Assembly (NCBI RefSeq): GCF_040546595.1
Contig: NZ_JBEPOB010000001.1
Location: 1,861,001 to 1,925,000 of the forward strand
Direction: 5' to 3'
Length of the DNA: 64,000 nt
DNA from: Bosea sp. OAE506
GTDB taxonomy: Bacteria; Pseudomonadota; Alphaproteobacteria; Rhizobiales; Beijerinckiaceae
The notes below the pieces were generated by a model that saw only the letters and a list, made by a program, of their open reading frames with translations, had not been told where the DNA came from and did not search any database. The translations under genes and the position numbers were made by a program. This document shows positions 18,731 to 27,752 of the stretch, in pieces (position 1 is the stretch's first letter; each line of letters starts with the position of its first letter).

Positions 18731-19375
18731 ATGGCGACCATGAACAGCTTCCCGCCCGACGTGCCCAAGAGCATCGACGAGGCCCGCGACGAGGCCGAGG
18801 ACCTGGCGGGCACCGTCCGCGCCAAGGCGTCGAACCTCGCCGAGAAGGCGACAGAGACCGTGCGCGACGGCTATTACCGCGCCAAGGATGCGCTGACCGA
18901 GACCGACCCGGTGGAAATGGCTCGCGAGAGCGGCGAAGCGGTTCGCGATGCCGTCGAGCGCCACCCGCTGGCCGCCTTCGGGCTCGGCGCGCTGAGCGTC
19001 GGCCTGATCGCATGGGCTGCGCTGCGCCCGTCGCCGTCCCGCTACGAGCGCTACCAGCCCGATTTCGGCCGCTGGAGCCGGCTGCTGCAGGGCTATGGCA
19101 GCGAAGCTGCGGATACCGGCGAGGGTCTGCTGAAGAGCGGCGAGAAGTGGCTGCGCAGCCATTCCGGCAGCGCGCGTGACGAGGCGCGCGACTACGCTGG
19201 CCGGGCGCGCGACTATGCCGATTACGGCAGCCGCATGATCGCTCACCGGGCCGAGCGCGAGCCGATCGCTGCGATGATCGGCGTCGGCATCGCGGTCTAT
19301 GTCATCGGCTCGCTGATCGCCTCCGCCACGACCAGCGAGAGCGCGCCGCAGCGTCGCCGTACCACCAAGCGCTGA
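18731..19375 (+). CDS. Membrane-anchored stress-type protein (DUF883/ElaB-like architecture)
   Basis: A 214-residue protein. The N-terminal 70 residues are a charged amphipathic helix rich in Ala, Glu, Lys and Asp (DEARDEAEDLAGTVRAKASN), followed by a membrane segment PLAAFGLGALSVGLIAWAALRP. A second amphipathic stretch and a second membrane segment PIAAMIGVGIAVYVIGSLIAS come before a basic tail. The ElaB/DUF883-like unit thus appears twice. Members are stationary-phase membrane proteins associated with ribosomes or stress. GAGGAG lies upstream of the ATG, and a strong terminator follows the stop. Confidence 0.65.
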   Translation: MATMNSFPPDVPKSIDEARDEAEDLAGTVRAKASNLAEKATETVRDGYYRAKDALTETDPVEMARESGEAVRDAVERHPLAAFGLGALSVGLIAWAALRPSPSRYERYQPDFGRWSRLLQGYGSEAADTGEGLLKSGEKWLRSHSGSARDEARDYAGRARDYADYGSRMIAHRAEREPIAAMIGVGIAVYVIGSLIASATTSESAPQRRRTTKR

Positions 19376-19424
19376 GCGCCTTCGCCTTCGGAGCCGGGTC
19401 GAAGGGCCCGGCCTCCAAAACAAG

Positions 19425-19457
19425 AAGCCCTGCCGCATCGCTGCGGCAGGGCTTTTT
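19425..19457. terminator. Rho-independent terminator
   Basis: A perfect 11-base-pair stem, GCCCTGCCGCA with TGCGGCAGGGC, around the loop TCGC, followed by TTTTT on the plus strand. It ends the 18731 gene. On the minus strand the stem is followed by a T-rich run, so it may also serve the convergent lipoprotein gene. Confidence 0.9.
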
Positions 19458-19497
19458 CAGTAGCCGGACACGTCACGCCAGGTGACGCGTCGCGCTC

Positions 19498-19800
19498 TCA
19501 CCACCAGTAGCCGGGGCCGCCATAGTAGTAGCCACGGCGATAGTAGCCGCGGTTGGCCGAGGCCGCGATCGCGCCGCCGACGACACCGGCCGCGACGCCC
19601 GCCGCAACGGCGCTGCCCGCTTCGTTGGAAGCGCGGCGGTTCTCGACGTAGTTGGCGGAGCGGCACTGCTGATAGGCGCGGGTGCCCGGGCGGAAGCCCT
19701 GCGACTCGCAAGTGATCTCGGCATCGGCGAGCGACTCCTGAGCCGTCTGGCAGCCGGCGAGCACCGCCGCCAAAGCTCCGACAATCAGAATGGTGCGCAT
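19498..19800 (-). CDS. Small lipoprotein with glycine-zipper and Tyr/Gly-rich tail
   Basis: A 100-residue secreted protein. The signal peptide MRTILIVGALAAVLAGC ends in a LAGC lipobox with the lipidated Cys at 17. The middle holds two further Cys in CESQGFRPGTRAYQQCRS, a short conserved module of alphaproteobacterial lipoproteins. The segment AGVAAGVVGGAIAAS is glycine-zipper-like, and the tail RGYYRRGYYYGGPGYWW is aromatic. AGGGA precedes ATG 19800. Function unknown; outer-membrane localisation is inferred. Confidence 0.75.
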   Translation of the reverse strand: MRTILIVGALAAVLAGCQTAQESLADAEITCESQGFRPGTRAYQQCRSANYVENRRASNEAGSAVAAGVAAGVVGGAIAASANRGYYRRGYYYGGPGYWW

Positions 19801-19948
19801 TTGTTGTCCCTTTTTGCAGCCTCCCAAAGGCTGTAGCGGACTAAAGTGCAGGAGCCTTGGCAGGTCAAGGACAAGGGCGCTGTTTGGGTTAAATCCCCTG
19901 TGCGCGTTGCTTGCCGAACACCGGCCGCGTCTCGAGCCGTCTGCCGGC

Positions 19949-20206
19949 TCACCCCGCCTTGCGAGCCGGCTTCTCGACCGGCTTGCCCGAACGCGTCAGG
20001 CTGGCGATCTCAAGCGGCGGCATGCCGGATTTCTCGGCGATGATGCGGTCCTGCTCCATGATGGCGTCGCGGGCGGGCTCGTCCCCGTCGAGACCGCCGA
20101 GCAACTCCGTCGGCACCCGCCGGTTGGAGCGGCGCGAACCGTCGACATAGACGACATCGAACATCACGAACTCGGCCTCGAGCGGCTTCGATTTCTTACG
20201 GGCCAT
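19949..20206 (-). CDS. Conserved hypothetical protein
   Basis: An 85-residue soluble protein starting MARKKSKPLEAEFVMFDVVYVDG, with GAGGAG 6-7 bases upstream of ATG 20206. It has a basic N-terminus, a beta-rich middle with RRSNRRVPTELLGGLDGD and a basic C-terminus. I do not recognise a domain. Comparable short proteins occur widely in this order. No operon partner is apparent. Confidence 0.6.
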   Translation of the reverse strand: MARKKSKPLEAEFVMFDVVYVDGSRRSNRRVPTELLGGLDGDEPARDAIMEQDRIIAEKSGMPPLEIASLTRSGKPVEKPARKAG

Positions 20207-20522
20207 GGCAGGCTCCTCTGGAACGGTGGGCAAGACCGGCGCCGCGCGGGATTTCGGATCGCATGGGGGCGCGGCGACGATGCGCCGGACCGCGGCGGTG
20301 AGCGGGGCCGGATGATGATGGCGGGAGGCCTAGCCGATGAAGGCCGGCCTTGCAATCCGGCCCGCCCCGACGATGGCGCGCAGGCCCCCGCGCGAGACGC
20401 GGCTTGCGGCTGACGCGGCCCCGGCCTTAGCTCAAGCCCGAAAGCCGTTTCCCGAAGGGCAGGCGGCGCACCCTATCGACGGTCTGCGCATGCAGGCGAC
20501 CGTCCGGACGAAAGGCCCATCG
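20207..20522. other. Intergenic gap of about 316 bases
   Basis: Between a leftward hypothetical gene and the rightward epimerase gene. The epimerase frame is open back to 20337 with an ATG at 20490, but those codons do not look like the family N-terminus. I see a short inverted repeat around GGCCGGCCTTGCAATCCGGCC near 20343 and no convincing promoter or other gene. Confidence 0.4.
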
Positions 20523-21512
20523 GTGAGAACCCTGATCTTCGGCGGGGCCGGCTTCGTCGGCCTCAACATCGCGGAGGCCCTGCTCCAGGCCGGGCATGAC
20601 GTCCTGGCCTTCGACCGCTCGCCGATCCCCGATGCTGCGCTGCGGAGCTTCGCCGGGCTGCCGGGCGCCTTCACCGCGATCCGCGGCGACGTCACCGACG
20701 AGGCCGCGGTTGGGGCGGCGATGGGGCAGGGCACCGAACTCGTCGTGATGGGCGCGGCGATCACGGCCGGTCGCGAGCGCGACGCGACCGATCCGGCCAC
20801 GACGCTGAAGGTCAATCTCCTGGCGCAGGTGCCGATCCTGGCGGCGGCGCGGGCGGCGGGGGTGAGGCGGGTGGTCAATCTGAGCTCCGCTGCCGCCTAT
20901 GGCGCTGCCGGCGAGCGCCTGCCCGAACTCGACGAGACGACGCCGGGCGACCCGGTCGGGCTCTATGCCATCACCAAATGGGCGAGCGAGCGCGTCGGGG
21001 CGCGGCTCGGCGATCTCTGGGGGCTCGACGTCGTCAGCCTGCGACTGAGCGGGGTCTTCGGTCCCTGGGAGCATGCGACCGGCGTGCGCGACACGCTGAG
21101 CCCGCATTGCCAGATCCTGGCGGCGGCGGCGGGAGGGCAGCCAGCGATCCTGCCGCGGCCGGGTCTGCGCGACTGGATCTATGCGCCCGACGTGGCGGAC
21201 GCCGTGCTGGCGGTGGCGGCGGCCCAGAAGCCGGGCCACGGCGTCTACAATGTCTCGACCGGCCGGCGTTTCACGCTGCTCGATTGGGGGCAGCGGCTGG
21301 CGCAGGCCTTCCCCGGCTTCATCTGCCGACTGGCGGAGCCGGGCGAGGCGGCGACCATCGATTTCCACGGGCCTTCCGACCGTGCCCCGATGGCCGTGGC
21401 CCGGATTGCGCATGACATCGGTTGGTCGGCGCAGACCGAGGGGCTGGCGTCGGCCGACAGGCTCGCCGCCTGGTGGCACACGCATGGACGGACGATGGAG
21501 ACGGGACGATGA
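20523..21512 (+). CDS. NAD-dependent epimerase/dehydratase family protein
   Basis: A 329-residue extended SDR enzyme. The Rossmann motif GGAGFVGLNIAEALL starts at about residue 6, and the catalytic YAITK motif follows in GDPVGLYAITKWASE. Such enzymes act on nucleotide sugars or other polyols. I start at GTG 20523, with AAAGG 7 bases upstream; ATG 20490 is the alternative. The SDR gene downstream starts inside its stop codon, so the pair is coupled and opens a same-strand block running to the ABC transporter. Confidence 0.85.
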   Translation: MRTLIFGGAGFVGLNIAEALLQAGHDVLAFDRSPIPDAALRSFAGLPGAFTAIRGDVTDEAAVGAAMGQGTELVVMGAAITAGRERDATDPATTLKVNLLAQVPILAAARAAGVRRVVNLSSAAAYGAAGERLPELDETTPGDPVGLYAITKWASERVGARLGDLWGLDVVSLRLSGVFGPWEHATGVRDTLSPHCQILAAAAGGQPAILPRPGLRDWIYAPDVADAVLAVAAAQKPGHGVYNVSTGRRFTLLDWGQRLAQAFPGFICRLAEPGEAATIDFHGPSDRAPMAVARIAHDIGWSAQTEGLASADRLAAWWHTHGRTMETGR

Positions 21513-22270
21513 AACTTGCCGGCAAGACGGCACTGGTCACGGGCGCGGGCTCCGGCATCGGCCAGGCGATCGCGCTCCTCTTCGCGGCCGAGGGCGCGCA
21601 GCTCGCGCTGGTCGACCGCGACGGGGCCGGCCTCGCCGAGACGCAGGGGCAGGTCGAGGCGGCCGGTGGCGCTGCGATCATCCAGTGCGGCGATGTGGGT
21701 GAGCCGGGCTTCGGGGAGGGGGCCGTGGCAGCCTGCGCCGCGCGCTTCGGCGGCCTCGACGTGCTGGTGACGGCGGCGGGCTTCTCCTGCGGCGGCACGG
21801 TGACGACGACGGCGCCCGACGATTGGGATGCCGTGTTCCGCGCCAATGTTGGCGGCACCTTCCTGTTCGCGCGCGCCGCGATCCCGCAGATGCAGGCCCG
21901 CGGCGGCGGGGCGATCGTGACCTTCGCCTCGCAGCTCGCGATCGCCGGCGGGCGCGGCAACAGTGCCTATATCGCCGCCAAGGGGGCGATCCTCAGCCTG
22001 ACGCGGACGATGGCTCTGGATTACGCAGCCGACGGCATCCGCGTGAACGCGATCGCGCCCGGCGCCATCGACACGCCGATGCTGCGGCGCAGCTTCGCCC
22101 GCCATGCTGATCCGGAGCCGGTGCGGGAGGCCTCGCGCAGCCGCCATGCGATGAAGCGCTTCGGCCGGGCGGAGGAGGTGGCGCAGGCCGCCCTCTATCT
22201 CGCCAGCGATGCCTCATCCTTCAGCACCGGCACGACGATGGTCGTCGATGGCGGCTGGCTGGCCGCCTGA
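21509..22270 (+). CDS. Short-chain dehydrogenase/reductase
   Basis: A 254-residue classical SDR: cofactor motif TGAGSGIG (residues 10-17), the catalytic Tyr/Lys in SAYIAAKGA and the C-terminal VVDGGWLAA. It would oxidise or reduce an alcohol/ketone using NAD(P). ATG 21509 overlaps the epimerase stop by 4 bases. It probably acts on the same carbohydrate- or polyol-like substrate as the epimerase and the adjacent importer, but nothing in the sequence names it. Confidence 0.88.
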   Translation: MKLAGKTALVTGAGSGIGQAIALLFAAEGAQLALVDRDGAGLAETQGQVEAAGGAAIIQCGDVGEPGFGEGAVAACAARFGGLDVLVTAAGFSCGGTVTTTAPDDWDAVFRANVGGTFLFARAAIPQMQARGGGAIVTFASQLAIAGGRGNSAYIAAKGAILSLTRTMALDYAADGIRVNAIAPGAIDTPMLRRSFARHADPEPVREASRSRHAMKRFGRAEEVAQAALYLASDASSFSTGTTMVVDGGWLAA

Positions 22271-22312
22271 GGAGGAGGCGATGGACGGCATGAACGCTGC
22301 ATCGGGGCCGCC

Positions 22313-23737
22313 ATGAAACATGATGGCCTTTCCCTGCTCGCAAGCCGCGTCGCGGCTGATCTCGCCCGCATCGCCCATCCGCGCGCGCCCTGGCTGAAGC
22401 CGAAGACGGGGCCGGATGGCCAGCCGGCGCATGACGTCGTCATCGTCGGCGGCGGACAGTCCGGCCTGGCCACGGCCTTCGGGCTGCTGCGCTCGCGCGT
22501 CGACAACATCCTGGTGCTGGACAAGGCCCCGGCCGGGCAGGAGGGCCCCTGGCGGACCTATGCGCGGATGCACACGCTGCGCAGCCCGAAGGATTTCACC
22601 GGCCCCGATCTCGACGTGCCGAGCCTGACCTACCAGTCCTGGCACGAGGCGAAGTTCGGCGCCGACAGCTGGAACGAGTTGGCGCTGATCCCGAAGGGGT
22701 ATTGGGCGGATTATCTCGACTGGTTCCGCCATGTCACCGGCATCCCCGTCCGCAACGAGGCCGAGGTCGTCGACATCGCGCCGGCGGACGGGCTGCTGGC
22801 GCTGACCGTCCGCAGCGCGGGTGTCGAGAGCCGGCTCTTCGCGCGCAAGGTCGTGCTCGCCACGGGCCAGGAGAGCATGGGCGACTGGAGCCTGCCGGGC
22901 GTGATCGCGGCACTGCCGCCGCCGCGCCGGGCGCATTGTGCGGATGCGATCGATTTCACGGCGCTGGCGGGAAAGCGCGTGGCAGTCGTCGGCGCCGGCG
23001 CCTCGGCCTTCGACAATGCCGCGACCGCGCTGGAAGCCGGGGCGGCGGAGGTGCATCTGCTCTGCCGGCGCAAGGACATCCAGGTGGTGCAGCCCTATCG
23101 CTGGCTGACCTTCCGCGGCTTCCTGCGCCATCTCGGCGATCTCGACGATGCCTGGCGCTGGCGCTTCATGAGCGCGATCATGGGGCTGCGCGAGGGCTTC
23201 CCGCAGGCGACCTATGATCGCTGCGCCCGGCACGCAGCCTTCCGGCTGCATCTCGGCGCCCCGATCGCCAGCGCGATCAACGGGCGCGACGGGGTCGATC
23301 TGGTGACGCCGTCGGGCGCGTTGCGCGTCGATTACGTCATCGCCGCCACCGGAATCGAGATCGACCTTGCGGCGCGGCCGGAACTGGCCCGCTTCGCCGG
23401 CAACATCGCCGCCTGGGGCGATCGCTACAGGCCGCCGCCGGCCGAGCGGGACGAGCGGCTGGCGCGCTTCCCCTATCTCGGCGACGATTATGCGCTGACC
23501 GAGCGGGTGCCCGGCGCGACACCCTGGATCGCCGACATCCATCTCTTCAGCATCGCCTCGACGATGAGCTTCGGCGCCTCGGGCTCCTCGATCAACGCCA
23601 TGACCACGGCCGTGCCCAAGCTCGTGGGCGGGCTGACGCGGGGGCTCTTCCAGGCCGATATCGAGACGCTCTGGGCGGAGTTCCAGGCCTATGACGAGCC
23701 GCAGGCCGTGGTCCGGCCACCGACGCCCGTCGGCTGA
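22313..23737 (+). CDS. FAD/NAD(P)-dependent oxidoreductase (flavin monooxygenase-like)
   Basis: A 474-residue two-dinucleotide-binding flavoprotein. VIVGGGQSGLATAFGLL (near residue 45) binds FAD, and VAVVGAGASAFDNAAT (near residue 225) binds NAD(P). The sequence DLDVPSLTYQSWHE between them and the lack of a thioredoxin-like CxxC point to the monooxygenase/IucA-PvdA-like side of the family rather than disulfide reductases. It may hydroxylate the imported substrate. It sits 42 bases after the SDR gene and before the ABC importer. Confidence 0.8.
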   Translation: MKHDGLSLLASRVAADLARIAHPRAPWLKPKTGPDGQPAHDVVIVGGGQSGLATAFGLLRSRVDNILVLDKAPAGQEGPWRTYARMHTLRSPKDFTGPDLDVPSLTYQSWHEAKFGADSWNELALIPKGYWADYLDWFRHVTGIPVRNEAEVVDIAPADGLLALTVRSAGVESRLFARKVVLATGQESMGDWSLPGVIAALPPPRRAHCADAIDFTALAGKRVAVVGAGASAFDNAATALEAGAAEVHLLCRRKDIQVVQPYRWLTFRGFLRHLGDLDDAWRWRFMSAIMGLREGFPQATYDRCARHAAFRLHLGAPIASAINGRDGVDLVTPSGALRVDYVIAATGIEIDLAARPELARFAGNIAAWGDRYRPPPAERDERLARFPYLGDDYALTERVPGATPWIADIHLFSIASTMSFGASGSSINAMTTAVPKLVGGLTRGLFQADIETLWAEFQAYDEPQAVVRPPTPVG

Positions 23738-23769
23738 GCGTGGCTCGCATGGCACCCTGCTTGCATCCT

Positions 23770-23783
23770 GTTCCGTTCGGAAC
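23770..23783. promoter_or_regulatory. GTTCC/GGAAC inverted repeat upstream of the ABC importer
   Basis: GTTCCGTTCGGAAC, a perfect 5-base inverted repeat with a 4-base centre, 43 bases before the substrate-binding protein start. It is a candidate operator. Its half-site is shared with the 16-base palindrome upstream of the RpiR gene at 36990. Confidence 0.35.
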
Positions 23784-23825
23784 CAACCTGTCGAACGTCA
23801 CCACAAAAAACGCGAGGGGATCATC

Positions 23826-25433
23826 ATGAGCATCCTGAGGACCGCCTGCCTGGCGTCGATGCTGCTGGCATCGACGGCGCTGCCGGCGCTGGCGCAAAGC
23901 CGTGCCGAGACGCTGCGCCACGTTACCGGCGCCGCGATCAATACGCTCGACCCCAACATCCCGGGCTCGACCCGCGAGGCCTTCGGCCTCTCGCTCCTGA
24001 CCTATGACCGGCTGCTCTCCTTCGGGAAGAAGCAGCTCGACGGCAAATGGGTGTTCGACCTCGACAAGTTCCAGCCCGAGCTCGCCGAGAGCTACACGGT
24101 CAGCCCCGACGGGCTGAAGATCACCTTCAAGCTGCGCAAGGACGCCAAGTTCCACGACGGGACGCCGGTGACCGCCGAGGACGTGAAGTGGTCGCTCGAC
24201 CGCGCCGTCACGGCCAATGTGCTCGGCAAGGGCCAGCTCCTGACGGGCTCGCTGACCAGCCCCGATCAGTTCAAGGTCGTCGACGCGCACACCTTCGAGG
24301 TGACGCTGCCCAAGCCCGACAAGCTGGCGCTCGCCAATCTCGCCGTGGTTTATCCGGTGATCTTCAATTCCAAGCTCGCCAAGTCGAAGGCGACCGCCGA
24401 AGACCCCTGGGCGCTGGCCTGGCTGAAGGAAAACACAGCGGGTTCGGGCGCCTATATCATCGAGAGCTTCAAGCCCGGCGAGACCACGATCCTGCGCCGC
24501 AACCCGGACTGGAACCGCGGCTCGGCCGAGAAGCCCGCTGCCTTCAAGCGAATCATCACCCAGACGATCCCCGAGGCCGCGACCCGCGCCAACCTCGTCG
24601 AGAAGGGCGATGCCGACATCGCCATCGACCTGCAGGCCACGGATGCCGCCGATCTCGAGAAGAAGGGCAAGCTGAAGGTCATCTCGACCCCGCAGTACAA
24701 CGCCATCACCTTCGTCTCGTTCAACAACCAGATGCCGCCCTTCGACAAGATCGAGGTGCGCAAGGCGATCGCCGCCGCGCTGCCCTATGAGGACATGTTC
24801 AAGGCGGCGCTGTTCGGGCGTGGCAAGCCGCTCTATGGCGCGACCTGGGCCGACGGCAAGGCGCCGACGGGCGAGACCTTCCCGATCGCGCAGCCGGTGA
24901 AGACCGACCTCGCGGAGGCCAAGAAGCTGCTGACCGCGGCCGGCTTCCCCGACGGGTTCTCGACGACCTTCTCCTTCAATGTCGGGCAGGCCGGCACGGC
25001 TGAGCCGATGGCCGCGCTGCTGAAGGAATCGCTCGCCAAGATCGGCATCAAGGTCGACATCCAGAAGCTGCCGGACGCGCAGATGTCGACGCTGATCAAC
25101 GAGAAGAAGGTGCCGTTCTTCACCGAGGGCATCGTCGCCTGGCTGCCCTCGATGGACTACTTCTACCGCAACTTCTACATCGGCCCGATCCGCTGGAACT
25201 ACTCCTCGATCAACGACGAGAAGATCACGGAATGGGCCCAGACCGCCCGCTTCGAGCCGGACATGGCCAAGTATGCGGCGCTGGGCAAGGAGCTGAACAC
25301 GCGGCATTTCGAGCTGATGCCGCAGATCCCGCTCTGGCAGCCCTCGCAGGACGCGGTGATGGCGCCCTCGATCGAGGGCTATGTCTACCAGTTCCACCGC
25401 CAGATCGACTTCCGGGATCTGAGCCGGAAGTGA
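23826..25433 (+). CDS. ABC transporter substrate-binding protein (family 5, peptide/nickel type)
   Basis: A 535-residue periplasmic protein. The signal peptide MSILRTACLASMLLASTALPALAQ is cleaved after ALAQ. The mature part has the SBP_bac_5 pattern: RHVTGAAINTLDPN, LAESYTVSPDGLKITFKLRKDAKFHDGTPVTAEDV, and a C-terminal MPQIPLWQP. Family members bind di- and oligopeptides, nickel chelates, opines or glycosides. GAGGGG precedes ATG 23826. Preceded by three catabolic genes and followed by both permeases and the ATPase, it is the specificity component of a complete importer. Confidence 0.93.
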   Translation: MSILRTACLASMLLASTALPALAQSRAETLRHVTGAAINTLDPNIPGSTREAFGLSLLTYDRLLSFGKKQLDGKWVFDLDKFQPELAESYTVSPDGLKITFKLRKDAKFHDGTPVTAEDVKWSLDRAVTANVLGKGQLLTGSLTSPDQFKVVDAHTFEVTLPKPDKLALANLAVVYPVIFNSKLAKSKATAEDPWALAWLKENTAGSGAYIIESFKPGETTILRRNPDWNRGSAEKPAAFKRIITQTIPEAATRANLVEKGDADIAIDLQATDAADLEKKGKLKVISTPQYNAITFVSFNNQMPPFDKIEVRKAIAAALPYEDMFKAALFGRGKPLYGATWADGKAPTGETFPIAQPVKTDLAEAKKLLTAAGFPDGFSTTFSFNVGQAGTAEPMAALLKESLAKIGIKVDIQKLPDAQMSTLINEKKVPFFTEGIVAWLPSMDYFYRNFYIGPIRWNYSSINDEKITEWAQTARFEPDMAKYAALGKELNTRHFELMPQIPLWQPSQDAVMAPSIEGYVYQFHRQIDFRDLSRK

Positions 25434-25465
25434 AGGGCCTCCGCCACTGATCCCAAACCACCGCC

Positions 25466-25576
25466 GTCATCCCGGGCTTGGCGAAGCCAAGACCCGGGAT
25501 CCATGCCTGACCATTTCCGGATAGGCTCAGGAATGGATCCCGGATCGGCGCGGCTTCGCCGCTTGTCCGGGATGAC
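25466..25576. repeat. Palindromic intergenic element, family B (copy 1)
   Basis: Ends are GTCATCCCGGG and TCCGGGATGAC, with an inner GGATCCATGCC...GGAATGGATCC pairing. It separates the substrate-binding protein gene from the first permease gene. Related copies lie at 27648, 31840, 33838 and 44183. Confidence 0.8.
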
Positions 25577-25611
25577 GGTGCGGGTTCGGAACAGGGCGAG
25601 CGAGACAACAC

Positions 25612-26643
25612 ATGTCGCAACTCTCCACCACCGCCAAACGGGCCGGCTGGCGCTTCGCCTCGTCGCTGCCGGCGCTGTTTGGCGTGCTGGTCTTCACCTT
25701 CCTGCTGATGCGGGTGCTGCCGGGCGATCCGGCGGTGTTCTTCGCCTCCGGCCCCAGCGCCGGGAAGGAGGAGATCGAGATGATCCGCAAGCAGATGGGC
25801 CTCGACAAGCCGGTGCCCGAGCAGCTGCTGCGCTATCTCGGGGATATCGGCGCGGGCAATCTCGGCCGCTCGCTGACCACGGGACAGCCGGTGCTGGCGG
25901 ATCTCAGGTCCCGGCTGCCGGCCTCGCTGGAGCTGACCTTCTCGGCGCTGCTGATCGCGCTTTTGACCGCGATTCCGCTCGGCGTCGCGGCGGCGCTGCG
26001 GCAGGGCTCCTGGGTCGACCATCTCGTGCGCTTCATCTGCGCGCTCGGCGTCTGCGTGCCGACCTTCGTCTCGGGGCTCTTGCTGATCTACGCCTTCTAC
26101 TACCTGCTCGGGCTCGCGCCCGATCCGACGGGGCGTGTCGACATCTTCACCTCGCTGCCGCCGCGCGCGACCGGTTTCCTGCTGATCGATTTTGCGCTGG
26201 CCGGAGACTGGGAGGGCTGGCGCGCGGCGGCGGCGCAGCTCGTGCTGCCGGCGATGACGATGGCGCTGTTCGTGGTGGCGCCGCTGGCGCGCATCACGCG
26301 GGCCGCGATGCTGGCCTCGCTCGGCAGCGACTTCGTCCGCACGGCGCGCTCGCTCGGCCTGCCGCCGGCGAAGGTCATCGTCACCTACGCGCTGAGGAAT
26401 GCGCTTCTGCCGGTGCTGACGATCGCCGGCATTGTGTTCTCGACGATGCTGGGTGCCAACGTGCTCGTCGAGAAGGTGTTCTCCTGGCCCGGCGTGGCCT
26501 CCTATGCGCTCGATGCGCTGCTCTCCTCCGACTATGCGCCGGTGCAGGGCTTCGTGCTGCTGATGGCCTCGATCTTCGTCGTGGTGAACCTGACCGTGGA
26601 CGTGCTCTACGGCATCGCCGATCCCAGGGTGTCGGTGGAATGA
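25612..26643 (+). CDS. ABC transporter permease (DppB/GsiC type)
   Basis: A 343-residue inner-membrane permease with six predicted helices. It has FGVLVFTFLLMRVLPGDPAVF at the N-terminus and the EAA-loop region ITRAAMLASLGSDFVRTARSLGLPPAKVIVTYALRNALLPVL before the last two helices. It pairs with the second permease to form the channel. The ATG is the obvious start, since no extension looks like protein. Confidence 0.95.
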   Translation: MSQLSTTAKRAGWRFASSLPALFGVLVFTFLLMRVLPGDPAVFFASGPSAGKEEIEMIRKQMGLDKPVPEQLLRYLGDIGAGNLGRSLTTGQPVLADLRSRLPASLELTFSALLIALLTAIPLGVAAALRQGSWVDHLVRFICALGVCVPTFVSGLLLIYAFYYLLGLAPDPTGRVDIFTSLPPRATGFLLIDFALAGDWEGWRAAAAQLVLPAMTMALFVVAPLARITRAAMLASLGSDFVRTARSLGLPPAKVIVTYALRNALLPVLTIAGIVFSTMLGANVLVEKVFSWPGVASYALDALLSSDYAPVQGFVLLMASIFVVVNLTVDVLYGIADPRVSVE

Positions 26644-26660
26644 GGTGCCTTCATAACTGC

Positions 26661-26750
26661 GTCATGGTCGGGCTTGACCCGACCATCTCGGAAACGAGCC
26701 TCACTGGCCTGAGATTCTCGGGTCTGCGCTTCGCTTCGCCCGAGAATGAC
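26661..26750. repeat. Palindromic intergenic element, family A (copy 5)
   Basis: GTCATGGTCGGG with CCCGACCAT, then GATTCTCGGG with CCCGAGAATGAC. It separates the two permease genes inside the importer operon. Confidence 0.8.
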
Positions 26751-26767
26751 GGTGGAGGTTCCACCCC

Positions 26768-27616
26768 ATGACCTCCTCCACGCTGCGCCACACGGTCTGG
26801 ATCCTGCGCGGCAATCCGGTCACGGCGGTCGCCGCTGCCGGCGCCTTCATCCTGTGCGTGCTCGCCGTGATCGGCCCCTGGATCGTGCCCTTCGACCCGA
26901 TCGCGTCGGATGTCGCCAATGCGCTGAAGCCACCGAGCGCGACCTATTGGGCGGGCACCGACCAGCTCGGCCGCGACGTGTTCAGCCGGCTCATCGTGGC
27001 AGCCCGGCTCGACCTCGCCATTGCGGCGTCCGCCGTGAGCCTGTCCTTCGTGCTCGGTGCGGTGGTCGGCGCGCTCTGCGGCTATACCGGCGGGCGGCTC
27101 GACCGCTATGTCGGGCGCTTCGTCGACGTGCTGATGGCCTTCCCGCTCTTCGTGCTGGCGATGGCGATGGTCGCCGCGCTCGGTAACCGGGTCGAGAATA
27201 TCGTGATCGCCACCGCGATCATCAACCTGCCCTTCTACATCCGCTTCGCGCGGGCCGAGGTGAACGTCCGGCGCAATGCCGGTTGGGTCGAGGCGGCGCG
27301 CGCCAGCGGCGACAGCCACGTCTCGGTGGTCCTGCGCTTCCTCCTGCCGAACGTGCTGCCGGCGATGGCGGTGCAGGTCTCGCTCAATCTCGGCTGGGCG
27401 ATCCTGAACGCGGCGGGGCTCTCCTTCATCGGGCTCGGCGTCTCCGCGCCGACGCCGGAATGGGGCATCATGGTCGCGGAGGGCGCCCGCTTCATCTCGA
27501 CCGGCAAATGGTGGCTCGTTGCCTTTCCGGGGCTCGCGTTGATGCTGACCGTGCTCTGCTTCAACCTGCTCGGCGACGGCCTGCGCGACATCCTCGACCC
27601 GCGGATGCGGACGTGA
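26768..27616 (+). CDS. ABC transporter permease (DppC/GsiD type)
   Basis: A 282-residue permease with the DppC pattern: FDPIASDVANALKPPSATYWAGTDQLGRDVFSRLIVAARLDL at the N-terminus, five to six helices, and the coupling loop ARASGDSHVSVVLRFLLPNVLPAMAVQ. The RBS-like GGTGGAGG overlaps the end of the preceding repeat, 10-15 bases before ATG 26768. It forms the transmembrane heterodimer with the upstream permease. Confidence 0.95.
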   Translation: MTSSTLRHTVWILRGNPVTAVAAAGAFILCVLAVIGPWIVPFDPIASDVANALKPPSATYWAGTDQLGRDVFSRLIVAARLDLAIAASAVSLSFVLGAVVGALCGYTGGRLDRYVGRFVDVLMAFPLFVLAMAMVAALGNRVENIVIATAIINLPFYIRFARAEVNVRRNAGWVEAARASGDSHVSVVLRFLLPNVLPAMAVQVSLNLGWAILNAAGLSFIGLGVSAPTPEWGIMVAEGARFISTGKWWLVAFPGLALMLTVLCFNLLGDGLRDILDPRMRT

Positions 27617-27647
27617 CGCGCTTGATGATTGATCTCGGAACCACAGC

Positions 27648-27752
27648 GTCATCCCGGACGCAGCGAAGCGCTGCTGCGGGATCCATCCTAGAGCGCCAGC
27701 GCCCTTCGATGGATCCCGGAGCAGCGCGGCTGCGCCGCTTGTCCGGGATGAC
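27648..27752. repeat. Palindromic intergenic element, family B (copy 2)
   Basis: GTCATCCCGGAC at one end and GTCCGGGATGAC at the other, with inner GGATCCATC...GATGGATCC pairing. It separates the second permease gene from the ATPase gene. Confidence 0.8.

Noticed and set aside
20337..20522. N-terminal extension of the epimerase
   Set aside because: The added 62 codons are Ala/Arg/Pro-rich, lack an RBS at 20337, and precede the normal Rossmann start.
23592..25397. 601-codon frame antisense to the ABC substrate-binding protein
   Set aside because: The opposite strand codes for a full family 5 binding protein with signal peptide. The antisense product has no domain.
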